This document shows positions 44,735 through 56,985 of a stretch of DNA of 64,000 bases, in pieces (within the stretch, counting starts at the first letter, position 1; each line of letters starts with the position of its first letter). The stretch covers positions 79,225,095-79,289,094 of the forward strand of contig OY804579.1 of the NCBI GenBank assembly GCA_963680875.1, written 5' to 3'. Source of the stretch: Bathymodiolus brooksi (Eukaryota > Mollusca > Bivalvia > Mytilida > Modiolidae). The position numbers were made by a program, and so were the translations under genes. Under the pieces are notes generated by a model, which saw only the letters and a list, made by a program, of their open reading frames with translations, did no database searches and had not been told where the DNA came from.

Positions 44735-45690
44735 TAATGTCTGAAAATCTCTCATGATTACATTGACTATTGATATCATGGAAGACTGAACATATATCAT
44801 GAATTCATGGGCTACTAATTCGATTAAAATCTGAAAATATGTCACGACTACATGTGCTGCTGATACCATTAAAGTCTGAAAATATGGATGATTACAACGG
44901 CTGCTGCTGATACCATCTGGTTCTAAAAATCTGTCATTACTATAAGGGCTGCTGATTCCATTAAAGTTTGTAAATATGTCATGACTACAAGTTCTACTGA
45001 TACCACCAAGGTCTGCTGATTCCATTAAAGTATATAGATATGTCATGATTAATAGGGATACTGACACCATCAGAATCTGAAAATATGTCATGACTACATG
45101 TGCTGCTGATTCCATTAATGTCTGAAAATATGCCATGACTGCAAGGACGGCTGATTCCATTAAAGTCTGAAAATATGTCATTACTACATGGTCTGCTGAT
45201 TCCATTAAAGTATAACAATCAGTCATGAATACATGGGCTGCTGACTTCCATTGAACTCTGACAATCTGTCATGAATAGATGGGCTGCTGATTCCATCGGA
45301 TTCTGAAGATTTGTCATGTCTCCATGGGATGCTGCTGACACCGTCTGTCTCTGAAAATCTGACATGACTACAGAAAGTCATGGGTTGCTGATTCTATTAA
45401 AGTCTGCAAATCTGCCCTGGCGACGTTGGCTGCTCCTGATACCATCGGGGTCTGAAAATCTATCATGACTACAAGGACGGCTCCTGATACCATCGGAGTC
45501 TGAAAATCTATCATGACTACAAGGACGGCTCCTGATACCACCGGTGTCTGAAAATCTATGACTACAAATGGCTGCTCCCGATACCATCGGAGTCTGAAAA
45601 TCTGTTATAACTACATGGGCTGCTGATTCCATTGGAGTATGAAAATTTGTCATGACTCAATGAACAACTGATACCATGGTAGGCTGACAA
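44735..45690. repeat. minisatellite of about 21 degenerate ~45-bp units, open in frame
   Basis: The units read gattccattaaagtctgaa, then aatatgtcatgactacatgg and gctgct, with lengths 42-51 in multiples of three. On the minus strand this gives 15-residue repeats (M-x-S-A-x-H-V-V-M-T-Y-F-Q-T-L); a 221-codon ORF runs 44561-45226 and a 91-codon one 45378-45653. Another frame is also largely open. It lies just upstream of the receptor pseudogene on that strand but has no splice signal linking them. Confidence 0.8.
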
Positions 45691-46845
45691 CAGAATTTAC
45701 ATAAAGGCAGTCTTGGTAATAAACATCAAGGGTAACACTATTTATGTAGTACACCAAAATTAAACTTTCTTGTGTTAATTTTCTTCCAGGGAACACTACA
45801 CCAAACAATGGAAAAACACTGAATCAATCCGAACAGTCTATTTTATGTTCAAGGACAAAACAAACCATAGAACATCAAGAAAATTTTGAAGATATTAAAA
45901 GTTTCTACGATATCATTAATTATTGCATCTATTAATTAACATATCTTAAAATAGATACTGGTTTACAATAATTGGACCAAGACGGTATCCTTTAGAAAAA
46001 TGGAAATAAAAATAAAAATAAAGATGTATTCAAATGAACTGACTAAACAAAATTGTTTTGAAGTGAGATATAATAGTATCACTGCCGTCAAAGAGCTCCA
46101 GTTGAAAAAGTTTCGTCAACTTCTGGCAATTTAATAAATAACGGTATTTCTTTTTAAAGAGGCAAACGATTTTCGTAAGTTTTGATGAATATACTGTATA
46201 TAATGTATTAAATTATGATGCTTTATGATTGCTATTGTCATATTGTCATTTTTTGTTCAAATATCATTGCTTTTTGCAGTGCAACATAAATTTATTTCTA
46301 AAAGTTATAAGGAATCCGGCATCACAATCATTACAATCAATTGAAATATTGCTATATTTTGCATCTGAAATGAATGAAATGGTGCCAAAAAAGGAAAAGT
46401 CATTGATGAATGATTTATTTTACTTAGATATATAATTTTTCAGAGGAAAAGTCAATAAGTAACTATTTATAGCTGTCAACAGTCGTTTTTAAATTCCGGC
46501 TTTGTCAAGTTTTAACATGTAAAAATGTATATGACAAAGTCGGAACGAATATACATAGATAAGCTTTGTGTTTTTCACTGTTTTCAGTTTAAAACTATTG
46601 CTGGTAACACGCCATTTATCTAAGCATTACAAAGGGTTTGTGTGCTTTAATTTCGCATATAGACTACTTTTTCATAGCATTATTTGATGATTTCAAGCTC
46701 ATTATTAGCAATTATCATTGTTTATGTCCATCATTTTATCCATATCTGGATTAATCGATGAAGTTAACCACATCAACATATAGGTAAAAACAAACAAAAA
46801 TAATTGACTGATTACGACGTCTTCTGGTTTCAAGATATAATAATA
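45691..46845. other. AT-rich spacer, nothing recognised
   Basis: No domain-bearing ORF, no splice-bounded exon, no repeat match. Confidence 0.4.
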
Positions 46846-46849
46846 CTAT

Positions 46850-47800
46850 GACGTTTCGCACGATATTGCGTCGTGCAGCGTAACAAGTTAACTTTCTGAC
46901 GTTATGCAAATGGCAATGATATAAAAAAAAGTGTGACGTTTTTGCCATATTGGACATTTTGGCTAGACATGGAACAGTCGGGCAAAAAAACTAATGAACA
47001 AGCAAACCTTGCACATTCTACATGTATATTTTATCCAGGTATGGGAACTTTCTTCCATAATATATAGTTTGTTATTTCTCTTTTGTATTTTATTTATAGT
47101 GTCTACTCAAATAGCGGCATTTCGTCGAAAAAATCTAAAAAGCGACGTTTGGACATTGTGGCTAGACATAGCAATTTGGTCACTGTCGCAAAAAGGAAAA
47201 CTCGATTTTAGCATTTTACCTATAGATGTTATCTGTTTTATGGGTACTTTCTTGTAGTAAAAAAGAAATACTATTTATATGTGTCTGTTTTTGTTTAAAT
47301 ACTTGCATAATGAGGGTTGTCTTACCTGTTTATGAGTTCGGACAGATGTTGTGACTGGATTTGTCTTGTCCGATTTCATCAAAATTTCAACCGACAACCA
47401 AACGGATATGACGTCACAATAAACACATTACAAAGAGTTGGTATGTCAAATTGCGCGCAATTCGGAGTCGAGTTTACTGAGAAACCAACTAAAAACCAAT
47501 TTTCTGAACTTCAAACTGTTACGTCGGACAGCAAATATTAGCGTAAGAGTACAACTTTGAACACTGAAATAATTAGAATAAATTATCAGGAACTTAGGAA
47601 TAATAGCCAGACAGAAGCGCGTTGTTTTAGGCTTTATTTAGATATACGCATATTTGAATTTTGCTTTACAACACTGAAATCCTGGACTCTTTTTATCAAG
47701 ACATTGACACAATTTTTCACTGGATGCAATATCATGCGAAACGTCTATATGATAATAATACTGACTTTTTGTCGTCGCCTGTATGTCAATCATGCTGAGC
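46850..47800. mobile_element. possible decayed TIR element, weak
   Basis: ataataatactatgacgttt followed by cgcacgatattgc at about 46836-46870 is inverted at about 47730-47770 (gcaatatcatgcgaaacgtc then tatatgataataatac). No target duplication could be fixed and the interior has only short ORFs. Confidence 0.4.
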
Positions 47801-47920
47801 TGACATGTACCGGAACCTTACGAAGCATTTTCACCGGAGGTCTTTGACGACAGTGAGTATGTAATTGAAAATTAGACAATTTATAAACAACTAGGAAGAA
47901 CTGTTTTAGATACCTAAAAC

Positions 47921-48228
47921 TTATGTCTCCCCTTAATGCGGCCATCTGTACAACAATAAGTTACACATTATGAGTTGAATGATACTATTTAAAAAACAAT
48001 TATTTGACCTTGAGGTCAAAGGTCAATGTCCCGCGAAGGTCATTACGGTATGAGACACACCACCTTATGGTCATGCACCCACATACCAAATATAATTGAC
48101 CTATCTGGAAAGACAAAAAAGTTATTGTCCGGACAAGCTTCGCTGAGAAGAAGCAGAAGAAGCGGAAGCGGAAGAAAAAAAATCAGACTAAAACAATATG
48201 TTTCTCTTCGTTCGAAGGGGAGACATAA
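47921..48228. mobile_element. 308-bp MITE, TIR TTATGTCTCCCCTT
   Basis: A perfect 14-bp inverted repeat at both ends. TTA/TAA ends are compatible with a TA duplication. Internal cttgaggtcaaaggtcaatg and a purine-rich gaagaagcagaagaagcgg tract. No coding content. Confidence 0.8.
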
Positions 48229-50800
48229 TTAACGAGAATTTTACTGTGAACTCTTCCAAACCGTTATTTGATAACCTACAAAAAAATGTAGGCATTTAAT
48301 TACAATTACAATACGATTGAGAAAGCAATTGATATTCACAATTAAAAAGTGTATCAAAATGAATAACGTTTATTTTTTCTTATCTCACTTGTTGGATGGT
48401 CCTATTAAAAGTTTATGTTTTTTTCATCAGTAGTACACAAGAAACAAGTAGATCAAACATTTCAATAAAGGGTGTTGTCTAAAAATATCTTCTCTGAAAC
48501 CACTAGACCAATCGGAACCAAACTTTGTAAGAATGCCCATTGGCTGGCTCTATAATTCTTTTTGTTTTCTTTTATGCTTTCCTATAAAATTATCTCTATA
48601 AAGTATGCTAACATATATTTCAATGCTCTTTCCATTTCCAATGGAATTTATAATTTCATAGTTTTGATTCTTTAGAATCCTTATGAGATTTCATTATTGC
48701 ATTATTTTCAATCAAATTGTCTTAGCTCTTGTGGTTTCTGAGATAAAATGGCTTAAAAGGAGTCAAAAGGGACCAAATTGATAACTTTTTTTACTAAGGC
48801 GGATTTGCATGCTTTGTTTTCCATATAATATATATTTTGCTGATAATCTCCACTTGATTGAACATAAATTGCATACGATGAACAGGTGAGCGATACAGAG
48901 TCAGATAAGTGATACAGGCTAAGGTGAGCGATACAATCTCGGGTGACCCTCTACTTTAAATACAATAACGTAATGTTAAAAACAACTGTATCAGTGTTTT
49001 AAATAACCAGAAAATATATACTTATATAGGGTGTGAAATTATTTTTTACAACAGTAATATATTACGAAATACCTCTTCAGACCATTCCTCACATTGACCT
49101 GTGTTGGTATCCACAGACATTGTTTCCCTAAAAGAGAATATGACAGAGAGTTTCTGGATACTGTCGACTGTGGAAATTTAATTTATTTTAACTTATACAG
49201 ATGAGTATTTTAAAGGTAAAGAGTTTATTTTTCTATAAACATCATGAAATAAAATTAAAACGTTTTTGCATAAATATTGAACTTCCGGTGTAAACAAGCG
49301 GGAGAAATATGTCCTCACATTACATAAATATCTTCCTGTTCCATAAATTTTTAACAATTCATGCACATGTGGTTACATATTGGGCATTTCAAAATCCTAA
49401 CTTTTTCATAGTTCTATTTAAATTAAAGATAAAAGGCATACCTTGGCACTTGCCAAATAACATGGAATTGCATTGAAACGCTAGAGACCCTTTGCTATAC
49501 AGTCTATCCATAAGATATAAGAGTGTAATTACCTTTTTTTCTAGCCTTTATACATTTGTATATGTTTTGAAGGCATCTGGTTTTACTGAATTAGTGCTTC
49601 AAGTATTTTGAGGATTATACATTCTTACTAGTGCTTTCATGTGTATTTGCTGTTGTACACAGTGCTCTGAATATATACATGTATGCATTCTTTTTCTACA
49701 TGTAATTGTCTCGGTCGCATATTATATATTTTTCTATGTAAAAACGTAACAAAAATATTACACATTCAGCATGATTCCCGAAAGGTGCTTTTGTACAAAA
49801 TCAAGTATTTACATTGTACTTATATGACGTGAAACCAAATAAATAACAATTAAATTATTATGGATATTTTGTCTAAATGTTATATACACCATGTGAATTA
49901 GTGCTCCTTGTATATATTTTGAGAAACTTGCTGCTATTTTAGGACTCTTTGACCTTGGGGTCACTGGGAATTTTTTATCCTCAGCAAGAATTCTATGAAC
50001 TGTTAAAACTTTCTGACAATGCTTTAATTTAAGTGAAATTGTTTTTCACTATTTTAACCTGTGCAACTGTTATTTAAAGATTGCATTGAATCTAATAATT
50101 TTTGGAGTTTTGATTTTCTTTAGCAGGGAAGCACAGGTATAAAATAGTCTGTTCATCTTGAACAGCTCTAGTTGATATGTCATTGAAAGGTAGTCAGAAT
50201 TTGATATAAAGACTTAAATATTTTTTAAGTGTAAGACATGTTTATTTTCTCACAAATTTACAATATATTCCAAAATACTTATTTTGAAAAGAATTTATAT
50301 TTGGATTTTTTTTTTAAACTTTCTGCCAACAGTTTGTAGTGAACTATATGAAACTATTGTGATAATGTTGTGATATAATAATGTAATTTATATTTAAGCC
50401 ATAGTATTTTTATAGAATATAATTTGTTACTGCTGCATTACGGTAAATATGAATGAGTTGATCTGTTATCTGTCATGTCTGTAGGAAAATTTTCATTCAG
50501 TTTATGCTTGTATCAAGAAAATATTTGAATTCTCAATTTCACCTTTTACAACCACTGAAATTGCTTGAATAAATTTTGATCAATATTTTAGATTGTATTT
50601 TATGGATACTCTTTGGACTTTAACAATTAACTTGAAAATGTTTTTGGCTTCACCAATGTCTAATTTATGTATAAACTTGTTTTTATTCTTAAATATTTGA
50701 TAATTAAATTATTTATGAAGATTTAATTGTTCAGTTCAGTACATGTCTGCCCCTTCTCTGCCTTAGATTCACAAAGACAAACATCTGGTAAACTTCATCA
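48229..50800. other. AT-rich stretch, mostly featureless
   Basis: 48480-48560 has the wording of a common mollusc repeat (aaaccactagaccaatcgg). 48885-48955 carries three ggtgagcgatacag-like words also present at 138. Apart from the small exon at 49073-49127 no gene was seen. Confidence 0.35.
49073..49127 (-). CDS. isolated small coding exon candidate, unknown gene
   Basis: Minus strand: acceptor ttctcttttag at 49128, exon with ATG at 49118-49120, then 16 codons rich in Asp/Glu/Thr ending CEEWSEE, and donor GTATTT at 49071-49072. The exon is in phase 0 at the donor. It would fit either a start exon or an internal exon of an unlisted minus-strand gene. The CxEWSxE wording faintly recalls the GPS region of adhesion receptors, whose decayed 7TM part lies 4.7 kb further along this strand, but this is speculative. 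Confidence 0.3.
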
Positions 50801-50811
50801 CATACAACTCA

Positions 50812-51250
50812 ATTGAAATAAAAAGAGATATGGAGTAAATGGCGATAAGACAACATCCAACAACAAGTATATTGCCAAATTAGTACAAAAAGAGGTCTCA
50901 GTACAGCCTTCAACAATGAGTAGACACCCACATCGTATGGCGAGCTCCTTAAGGCTCCCAAAATGAAATGTGTAAACATTTTCCCAACACTACAAACACT
51001 GACATTAACACTATAAGATAACATAAAAACGATGAACAACAATTGACACACAGTAAAAGTCAGGCTGGAAAAACAACTAATTCGATAAGTACGGTACTAC
51101 AGACAACAGACAAATATATAATGAAACAAGACCATAAAGTACAGACTTATGAATGCTGAAGTTAACTGACAACTAACTAAAGTTGCTTAATCTACTGACA
51201 AAGAGATCAGGCTTCCAACACTGGGATAGTTCAGAATAACCAAAGCTGGA
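50812..51250. repeat. dispersed repeat, mussel type
   Basis: gtacagccttcaacaatgag and the flanking atggcgataagacaacatcc wording match, from memory, a high-copy mussel repeat. The minus-strand 80-codon ORF across it is a by-product. Confidence 0.4.
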
Positions 51251-52372
51251 CACAGATTCATTCTGTAGCAGTGATAGTCTTTATTATTTTTGATAGGACG
51301 ATGAGGTGAACTGTTTTAACCCCTCAGCCCCCTCGAGAGTCCATGTGAAATCAAACTTTCATCTGAAGAGATGTTTTACAAATTCTATTATCCTGTGTTG
51401 AACACGCTTTATCATGAATGCAACAAGCAAATACTAGGGGGTATGTATCAACATTATTGTGAAGTGTGGATACAAGTTTTTCTGTCTATTAATATCTATA
51501 TCGATTAGATTGAGACAGGCAATTGTCAGTCTAGAAGCAGATGAACCAGGAAATTGGATATAGAGAAAACAAATGACGAAATCTGGTTTGATCGAATGTC
51601 ATCAGTTGTCAATCTCCTGAGAATTCTTTATTTCCTACTTGTAATATGCATGTTGTATCATATTTCATATAATTTACTGTAATTTTAATGATTTATCTGC
51701 ATGAATTTTACAAACATGCCATGTACGATGCCTTGAGACGGTCAAAAGCGTGGTACATTTTAAAGAATTTGGATTCAAAAAATTATTCATAATTTCGCTA
51801 TTTCATTTTATTACCTTTGTTACATTTTTATTATTACTATTATTATTCATACATAAGTTGGATTCCAACTTCAAGAATCCACGGTCACAGCTACACACGC
51901 GCACACATATACATAGTTATTCCCCAGCTATGGTACACATACAAATACAAATTTATTTATTGTCAATCAAGTCGCCCCAAGTTGGGTTGAAGAATTACAG
52001 ATTTATACATTGATGATGGTTGATTTTAGCTTAACATAAATAAATGAAGATAAACTTCACACACATAATACGATATGAATGATATACAGTTTATCACTGC
52101 TACAAGATAAAGGGGACAAAGCAAAACATCAAGAGGCAGGCATAAGACTACAACTATCCTGTACTAGATTGAAAATTCTATCAGTAAAAAAAAAAGAAAA
52201 AAAAAAGATTTAATTCAATTTCGGTTGTCGGAGTAGAAAAAGATCATTTAATGAAATGTATAATACTATATATAATATTTGACTTTTCAGCAGACAATAG
52301 CCAAATAAGTTTGGATTCATTATCCAAATGCCTTAAATTAGTGAATTTATCTATCATTATTTGTTTCTGTAG
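51251..52372. other. spacer with a LINE-like 3' end fragment
   Basis: acaaatttatttattgtcaa followed by tcaagtcgccccaag at 51947-51985 resembles the terminal sequence of a non-LTR element. Nothing else recognised. Confidence 0.35.
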
Positions 52373-52382
52373 GTGAGAGAAA

Positions 52383-52907
52383 ATGCTCAGAGCAAAATCT
52401 ACAAGAAAAAGAGTTGCCTCTGCCGTAGCGAGAGAATGTGCGGAAATGTCGAGGGCCTCTGTTGAATCTTCCAAAAATAAAAAGCGAACCCGAAGGTAAA
52501 CCACGGCAATTCAAGACGAAGCCAACCCCAGTGGTTCAAGTCAGGCAGACGTTACTGTGGAGGCGTCAGTAGGTGGGGTTTATGTTACAGAAGATCAGGG
52601 TAGTCCTCATGAATCCGCTTTTGTTCCAAGCAATAGCGTTGACGCTGTATATACTAACCCGGGGGCCCCTAAACCAGTAGATAGTATAGAAAATCCAATG
52701 GGTTTCGGCATTTCACACCAAGTTAAAGAAAACATTATAAAGGGTGCATATGTCGAAATGAGTAGTTTATTGGAGAAAAATCAGTATGAGAACGGGGAAC
52801 AGACGGTCTCTGTTGTTAATGGGGAGCTAGTAATCAAGATAGTGAAACCTCGAGTGAAACTAAACAAATTCAAGACAGTAATTTTAAATATTCATTTAAT
52901 TCGTTAA
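52383..52907 (+). pseudogene. gag-like N-terminal ORF of a DIRS/other retroelement, one stop
   Basis: ATG 52383 begins a basic N-terminus (STRKRVASAVARECAEMSR), meets TAA at 52497-52499, and continues in the same frame through QADVTVEASVGG, a Ser/Pro-rich linker and ISHQVKENIIKGAYVEMSSL with VVNGELVIKIVKPRVKLNKF. That last block resembles the N-terminal capsid-like ORF of invertebrate retroelements (I recall IxxKIxxGEYVDLxxLL followed by a basic I/V-rich strand). Upstream, ctgtag|GTGAGAG at 52373 is a good acceptor and AAGACA|GTAATT at 52881 a possible donor, so it could also be an exon of a host gene containing domesticated sequence. Less AT-rich than its surroundings. Confidence 0.5.
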
Positions 52908-53295
52908 GTGACATTGATTTTAATTTAATTTATTTTATATTGAGATATTTATTTGAACTTTAAGCACATTGTTTAAATTCAGTTAAAGAGGCTTTATTGA
53001 GGCCCCGGAGAATGTTGAGAAATGTATGGACTTTAGCGTGACGTTACCTGGACGTTGTTAAGGAATATACGTCATTGCGTTACTCTTGACTTGTTAGGTC
53101 AGTTGTTATTCAATCTATAGAACAAAGTAGTTTACAATAGAAGTATACAAGGTATAACTTTTGTCTCCTTTACGATAATGACAGATTGGGAACTGATTAT
53201 TGAACGATTGATTTAAACATATTCAATTTTCTAAACAATGACAAAAAGATCAGGATGATTGCTGACGGCGGACGTGTATGTCGCGCTTATTTCAT

Positions 53296-54659
53296 CACTT
53301 AGGTGACAAAAGTATTTCAAGTTTCGTGTACACAACGTCACGCCACCAGAAAAGAATGTACTTCGGTTGCCTATAACTTTATTGATATTTATCATTATGT
53401 TGCTAAATTTAGACACCATAATTTCCAAAATATGACGTGTTAGTGACGTAATTTCCACGTGCGTACATAAAACGTAAACGCTACAAAAAGGGAGTTTCCA
53501 ACATGTCTAGAAAAACAAAAGAGATGAGCCATGACTAAACACGGCAGGTATTTCGCCTACATCAGGATGGATTAAGAAAAACAGAAATCGGAAAGATCAT
53601 TGGATTTAGTCGATCTGCAGTGTCTAAATTTTGAAAGGATTTGATCCATGGGAAAAAATAGAAAACAAACCGTGAACAGGTCGACCCAGATCTACAAGCA
53701 AGCAAGGTGAGCGTACATTGATAAGGCTTGTAAAACAGGATCGTAAAAGAAGCTTACGCGATTTGATGAATGAATTTAGTCAGTCTGTTCCAGTTCCGAT
53801 TTGTAAAAGATCAATTCAAAGACGATTGAGTAATTTATGGCTTTCACAAGAGAATTGTTGCGAAAAAACTGACGATTTCGTTGGGGAAAATAGAAAAAAT
53901 TGTGTGCGGTGGTGTCGAAATAGACTACACTGGACATTACAAGAACAATGGAATAAAATAATATTTCAAATGAAATGTGGTGTTAACTAGGGAAAAACTC
54001 ACGTGTGTATGTGTGGTGAAAAGCAGAGGAAAGGTGGAACACACTATGCTTAGGACTGTATGGATGTCGTAATGGCGGCGCCCGTGTATCTAATGTTTTG
54101 GGATGTATTTGTAAAGACGAGGTTGGTTCAATCACAGAAGTAGAAGAAAATATTAACTCGGCTAAGTGCGTAGACATCCTTGACAATAATCGTTTGCCAG
54201 TCGTTTTAAAATTCGAAAATTATCAGTGGATTTTCCAAGATGACAGCGCCCCCGTACACCAGTCCGTACAGATAAAATTGTAGAAAGATAACAATGATGT
54301 TGATTGTCTTGTTTGGCCATCCCAATCACCAGACCTTAATATAATTGAAAATATTTAAAGATTAATTAAAATGCGATTAAAACTGGAACAACACACCATT
54401 CATTCCAAGGTTGACCTAGTCTGGGCCGCCACAAGAATTGTGTATGCCATTCCAAGTGTGTGCATTTCAAACTTATATCAATCTCTTCCAAGTCAAATAA
54501 GACATGTAATTAAAGCTAGAGGTCATGTTACTAAATACTGAATGTTTGGTGGATATAAATCTATTTATTATGAAGTTATAGCTTCTCAAACATCAACAAA
54601 CTGCAACCGCTTAACTTGGCGTGACGTCGTAAACGTGAAATACTTTTGTCACATAACTG
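53296..54659 (+). mobile_element. complete Tc1-like element, 1.36 kb
   Basis: The ends are CACTTAGGTGACAAAAGTAT at 53296 and the complement of CAGTTATGTGACAAAAGTAT at 54659; the inverted similarity extends about 45 bp to cgtcacgcca. TA lies outside the right end; the left flank reads AT, so the duplication has decayed. Length and TIRs fit a standard Tc1/mariner transposon. The transposase inside is dead. Confidence 0.85.
53503..54541 (+). pseudogene. Tc1-type transposase pseudogene (DD34E arrangement)
   Basis: From ATG 53503 to TGA 54539-54541, about 345 codons if joined, the normal size. The helix-turn-helix region FRLHQDGLRKTEIGKIIGFS is visible, then RRLSN, WNKIIFQMK (where the first catalytic Asp should be, now Met-Lys), FQDDSAPVHQS with the second Asp, and WPSQSPDLNIIEN with the catalytic Glu after 34 intervening residues. 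Ends in RHVIKARGHVTKY. Several in-frame stops (for example after SHD, SKF and KL) and at least two frame changes. Acts, when alive, by cut-and-paste at TA. Confidence 0.85.
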
Positions 54660-55031
54660 TACATAAACACGCAAAATTCAAATTAAGCTTAACAAATTTA
54701 TAAAAAAAAAAAAAAATACCACACAGTCAGAACAGTTTATAAATCCAATAGGACAATCGTAGAGACAATTAACCCGTGTTAAGCTTAAAAAGAAATAGAA
54801 ACTAAACACAAATATTGCAAACTGTACAAAAAGTAAATATAACAACATGTACTTACTGGTCAACGTTTAGTACATAACTGAATGTCCTCGGGAAAACAAC
54901 ACCCCTCGGGTGAACAATTATGATGTTCACCGCAAGTGCAGGCAATAATTGTTTTATTATACCGAAACTCTATTTACAATAATGTTGGATGCAATAAACA
55001 CTTATTTGTGTGTTTTTATCTTGTGTTTTCA

Positions 55032-55259
55032 TAACCCGAATAATCCAGTCGTTACATTACTCTCCCGCTAGTCGCTGCATTAACGCCTGGATGCATTCAT
55101 TGAAAAAATCCGTCAAACCGGAAATAGTAAATCGCTATGACTTATGGGTATTACGACATGAAAACACTAACTTGAATAATACTGCGCCCTCTATCGGCAC
55201 TATCGCACTAATGCAGCGACTAGCGGGAGAGTAATATGACGACTGGATTATTCGGGTTA
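55032..55259. mobile_element. 228-bp foldback MITE, arms of about 52 bp
   Basis: The left arm aacccgaataatccagtcgt, then attactctcccgctagtcgc and tgcatta, is inverted nearly perfectly at 55205-55259. TA stands at both junctions. AT-poor compared with flanks. Outside it, ggtgaacaattatgatgttcacc (54911-54933) is a separate short palindrome. Confidence 0.8.
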
Positions 55260-55659
55260 GTGTTTTCATAAACATCATATTTTTGTTTTTAACTTCCGGT
55301 CAAGATTGTAATTCCGGAATGCAAAAACGGATACATTTCCGAACAGACATGGAACATCACATTTATCGACCGGTGAACAACAGTGATGTTTCCCTGGGGT
55401 ACCAATTTTGTGAAAACATCACTTTTATTTTATATATAATATATAATGCAAGGTATAATAATACAATTTATACGGACGGACAGACCATGGATGTAAAGTG
55501 ATGAAAAAGCTCACATGACCCTTTGGGTCGAATTTTTCACATTCAGAGACCAAATAAAGCCCACTAAAATCTTTTTAATAAATTAAAAATTGAAGTTTCC
55601 CTTTGATGACGATTGCTCATTTGAAAACATAAATTTAAATATTTTCAAGTCTATTTATA

Positions 55660-56085
55660 GAAAAGTTTCAAGATATCAAAAGGTTTAGAGTTTTCTACAT
55701 CCACGGTATCATTGATAGGATTACTAACAGAAAACATCAGCTTAATTTAAATATTTCCGGTTCTAACCTTGAAAATCTATCTGTCGCACTTTTACTTACA
55801 AACATATTGTTTATGTTGGGAATAGGAGCGTACAATGTATGGCAGGTATGCTACATTATTGGAATTATTTTTCATTACCTCTGGCTGTCAGTTTTTTCCT
55901 TCATGACAATTCATGTGGTCTACATTACGTCAAAATTCTTATAGATGACGTCATAAAACTCACGACAAGAAGAGATTACACGTACCAGACGAGTCATCAC
56001 GGTCATTGGTCTATTACTTCCAATTTGCTTGTAGGTCCTGCTGTTGGAATTGATCAGTTGGGTCCCGGTTATCCGGTTGACAATT
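55660..56085 (+). pseudogene. second class B 7TM receptor relic (TM2-TM4 only)
   Basis: Plus strand. IHGIIDRITN and NLNISGSNLENLSVALLL lead into TNILFMLGIGAYNVWQVCYI, HYLWLSVFSFMT and VVYITSKFL followed by TAG. Further on, in another frame, VGPAVGIDQLGPGY is recovered before the homology stops at about 56085. It is strongly similar to 43490-43830 on the other strand but has different lesions, so the two are independent decayed copies of one receptor gene. Confidence 0.8.
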
Positions 56086-56129
56086 AGTCAAAGTAAATAG
56101 TATCATGGATGCGACCGTTTTATAAAGCA

Positions 56130-56985
56130 ATGTATATACATGTATTATATTCAACAAAAGAAACGACAGACAGTTTTAGAGATAATAATAGTTCTTAATA
56201 TCAACAAACTGGGACAAAACAAAAGTGAAAGAGATTCATCAGCAATCAACTTAAAAACATACAGTTAAAAATAAACAATATCAAATGGTTTTATTCAACG
56301 AAAGACGGACAGAATAAAAATATAAGGTGTAAAGCCAGTTTGTCATTTCTAATAACGAATATATGGACTCCGTGAGCAGCAACGACTGTTTCACAACTAC
56401 GACGTGTTGTTTCGATCAGATTCTAAAGAAAGACTTGCGACACTACACCATAATTTTCCGTCTGATCGGACGGCGACGGTTTTGAAGTTCTACCTATATA
56501 TGCTCAATTGGCGATAAATCTGGAGATAATCCGAACCGTGCTAATATTACTATTATTTTGATCTTAGAAAACTGTGCATACACGAGCCACGTGACATTTT
56601 GTATTATTATGTTGGAACACAATGACAGAACCTAGTATGACGAAGAAAGGACAGGACTATGTTGGATAAAATGTCAACTCGATATTCTACCTTTAAAATT
56701 TCTTCAATAAATTTAAGATTTACACAGCCTGATATATCCCTCCCACATCATAGCACTTCCCCCAAAATGATCCGTTGATAATACACATTGGTGTAAGAAA
56801 ACGTTCCACAATTCTTCGGTGTATTCTGTACCGTCCATCAACAAAACATAGACAAAACCGGGTTCACCAGAATGAACTGCAAAGTATTCAGTAAAGTGAA
56901 GCATGCGCCCAATTCAGTTTAGCTGTACTGTTAGCAGTTAGGATCTGTCCTATCCATCCCAACTTGAATCAACAATCTACATGGG
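56130..56985 (-). pseudogene. Tc1-like transposase fragment (copy 2)
   Basis: Minus strand. The open part at 56713-56904 carries HSGEPGFVYVLLMDGTEY, TEELWNVFLHQCVL and DHFGGSAMMWEGY. Further on a frame has ARFGLSPDLSPIEHI (block with the catalytic Glu) and then VAAHGVHIRY near 56370, the usual Tc1 C-terminus. The N-terminal third is missing. Shares its 5' breakpoint and flanking wording with 19768-20290. Confidence 0.75.

Noticed and set aside
44561..45226. 221-residue repeat protein as a confident gene
   Set aside because: The reading is created by a 45-bp minisatellite, a second frame is also open, and there are no splice or start signals.
46850..47860. complete transposon with coding capacity
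   Set aside because: Inverted similarity is only about 35 bp and internal ORFs (47317-47847) show no domain; left as a weak call.
48026..48232. Arg/Ser/Lys-rich ORF resembling an SR protein
   Set aside because: The basic stretch comes from a purine-rich tract inside a MITE that continues to its TIR.
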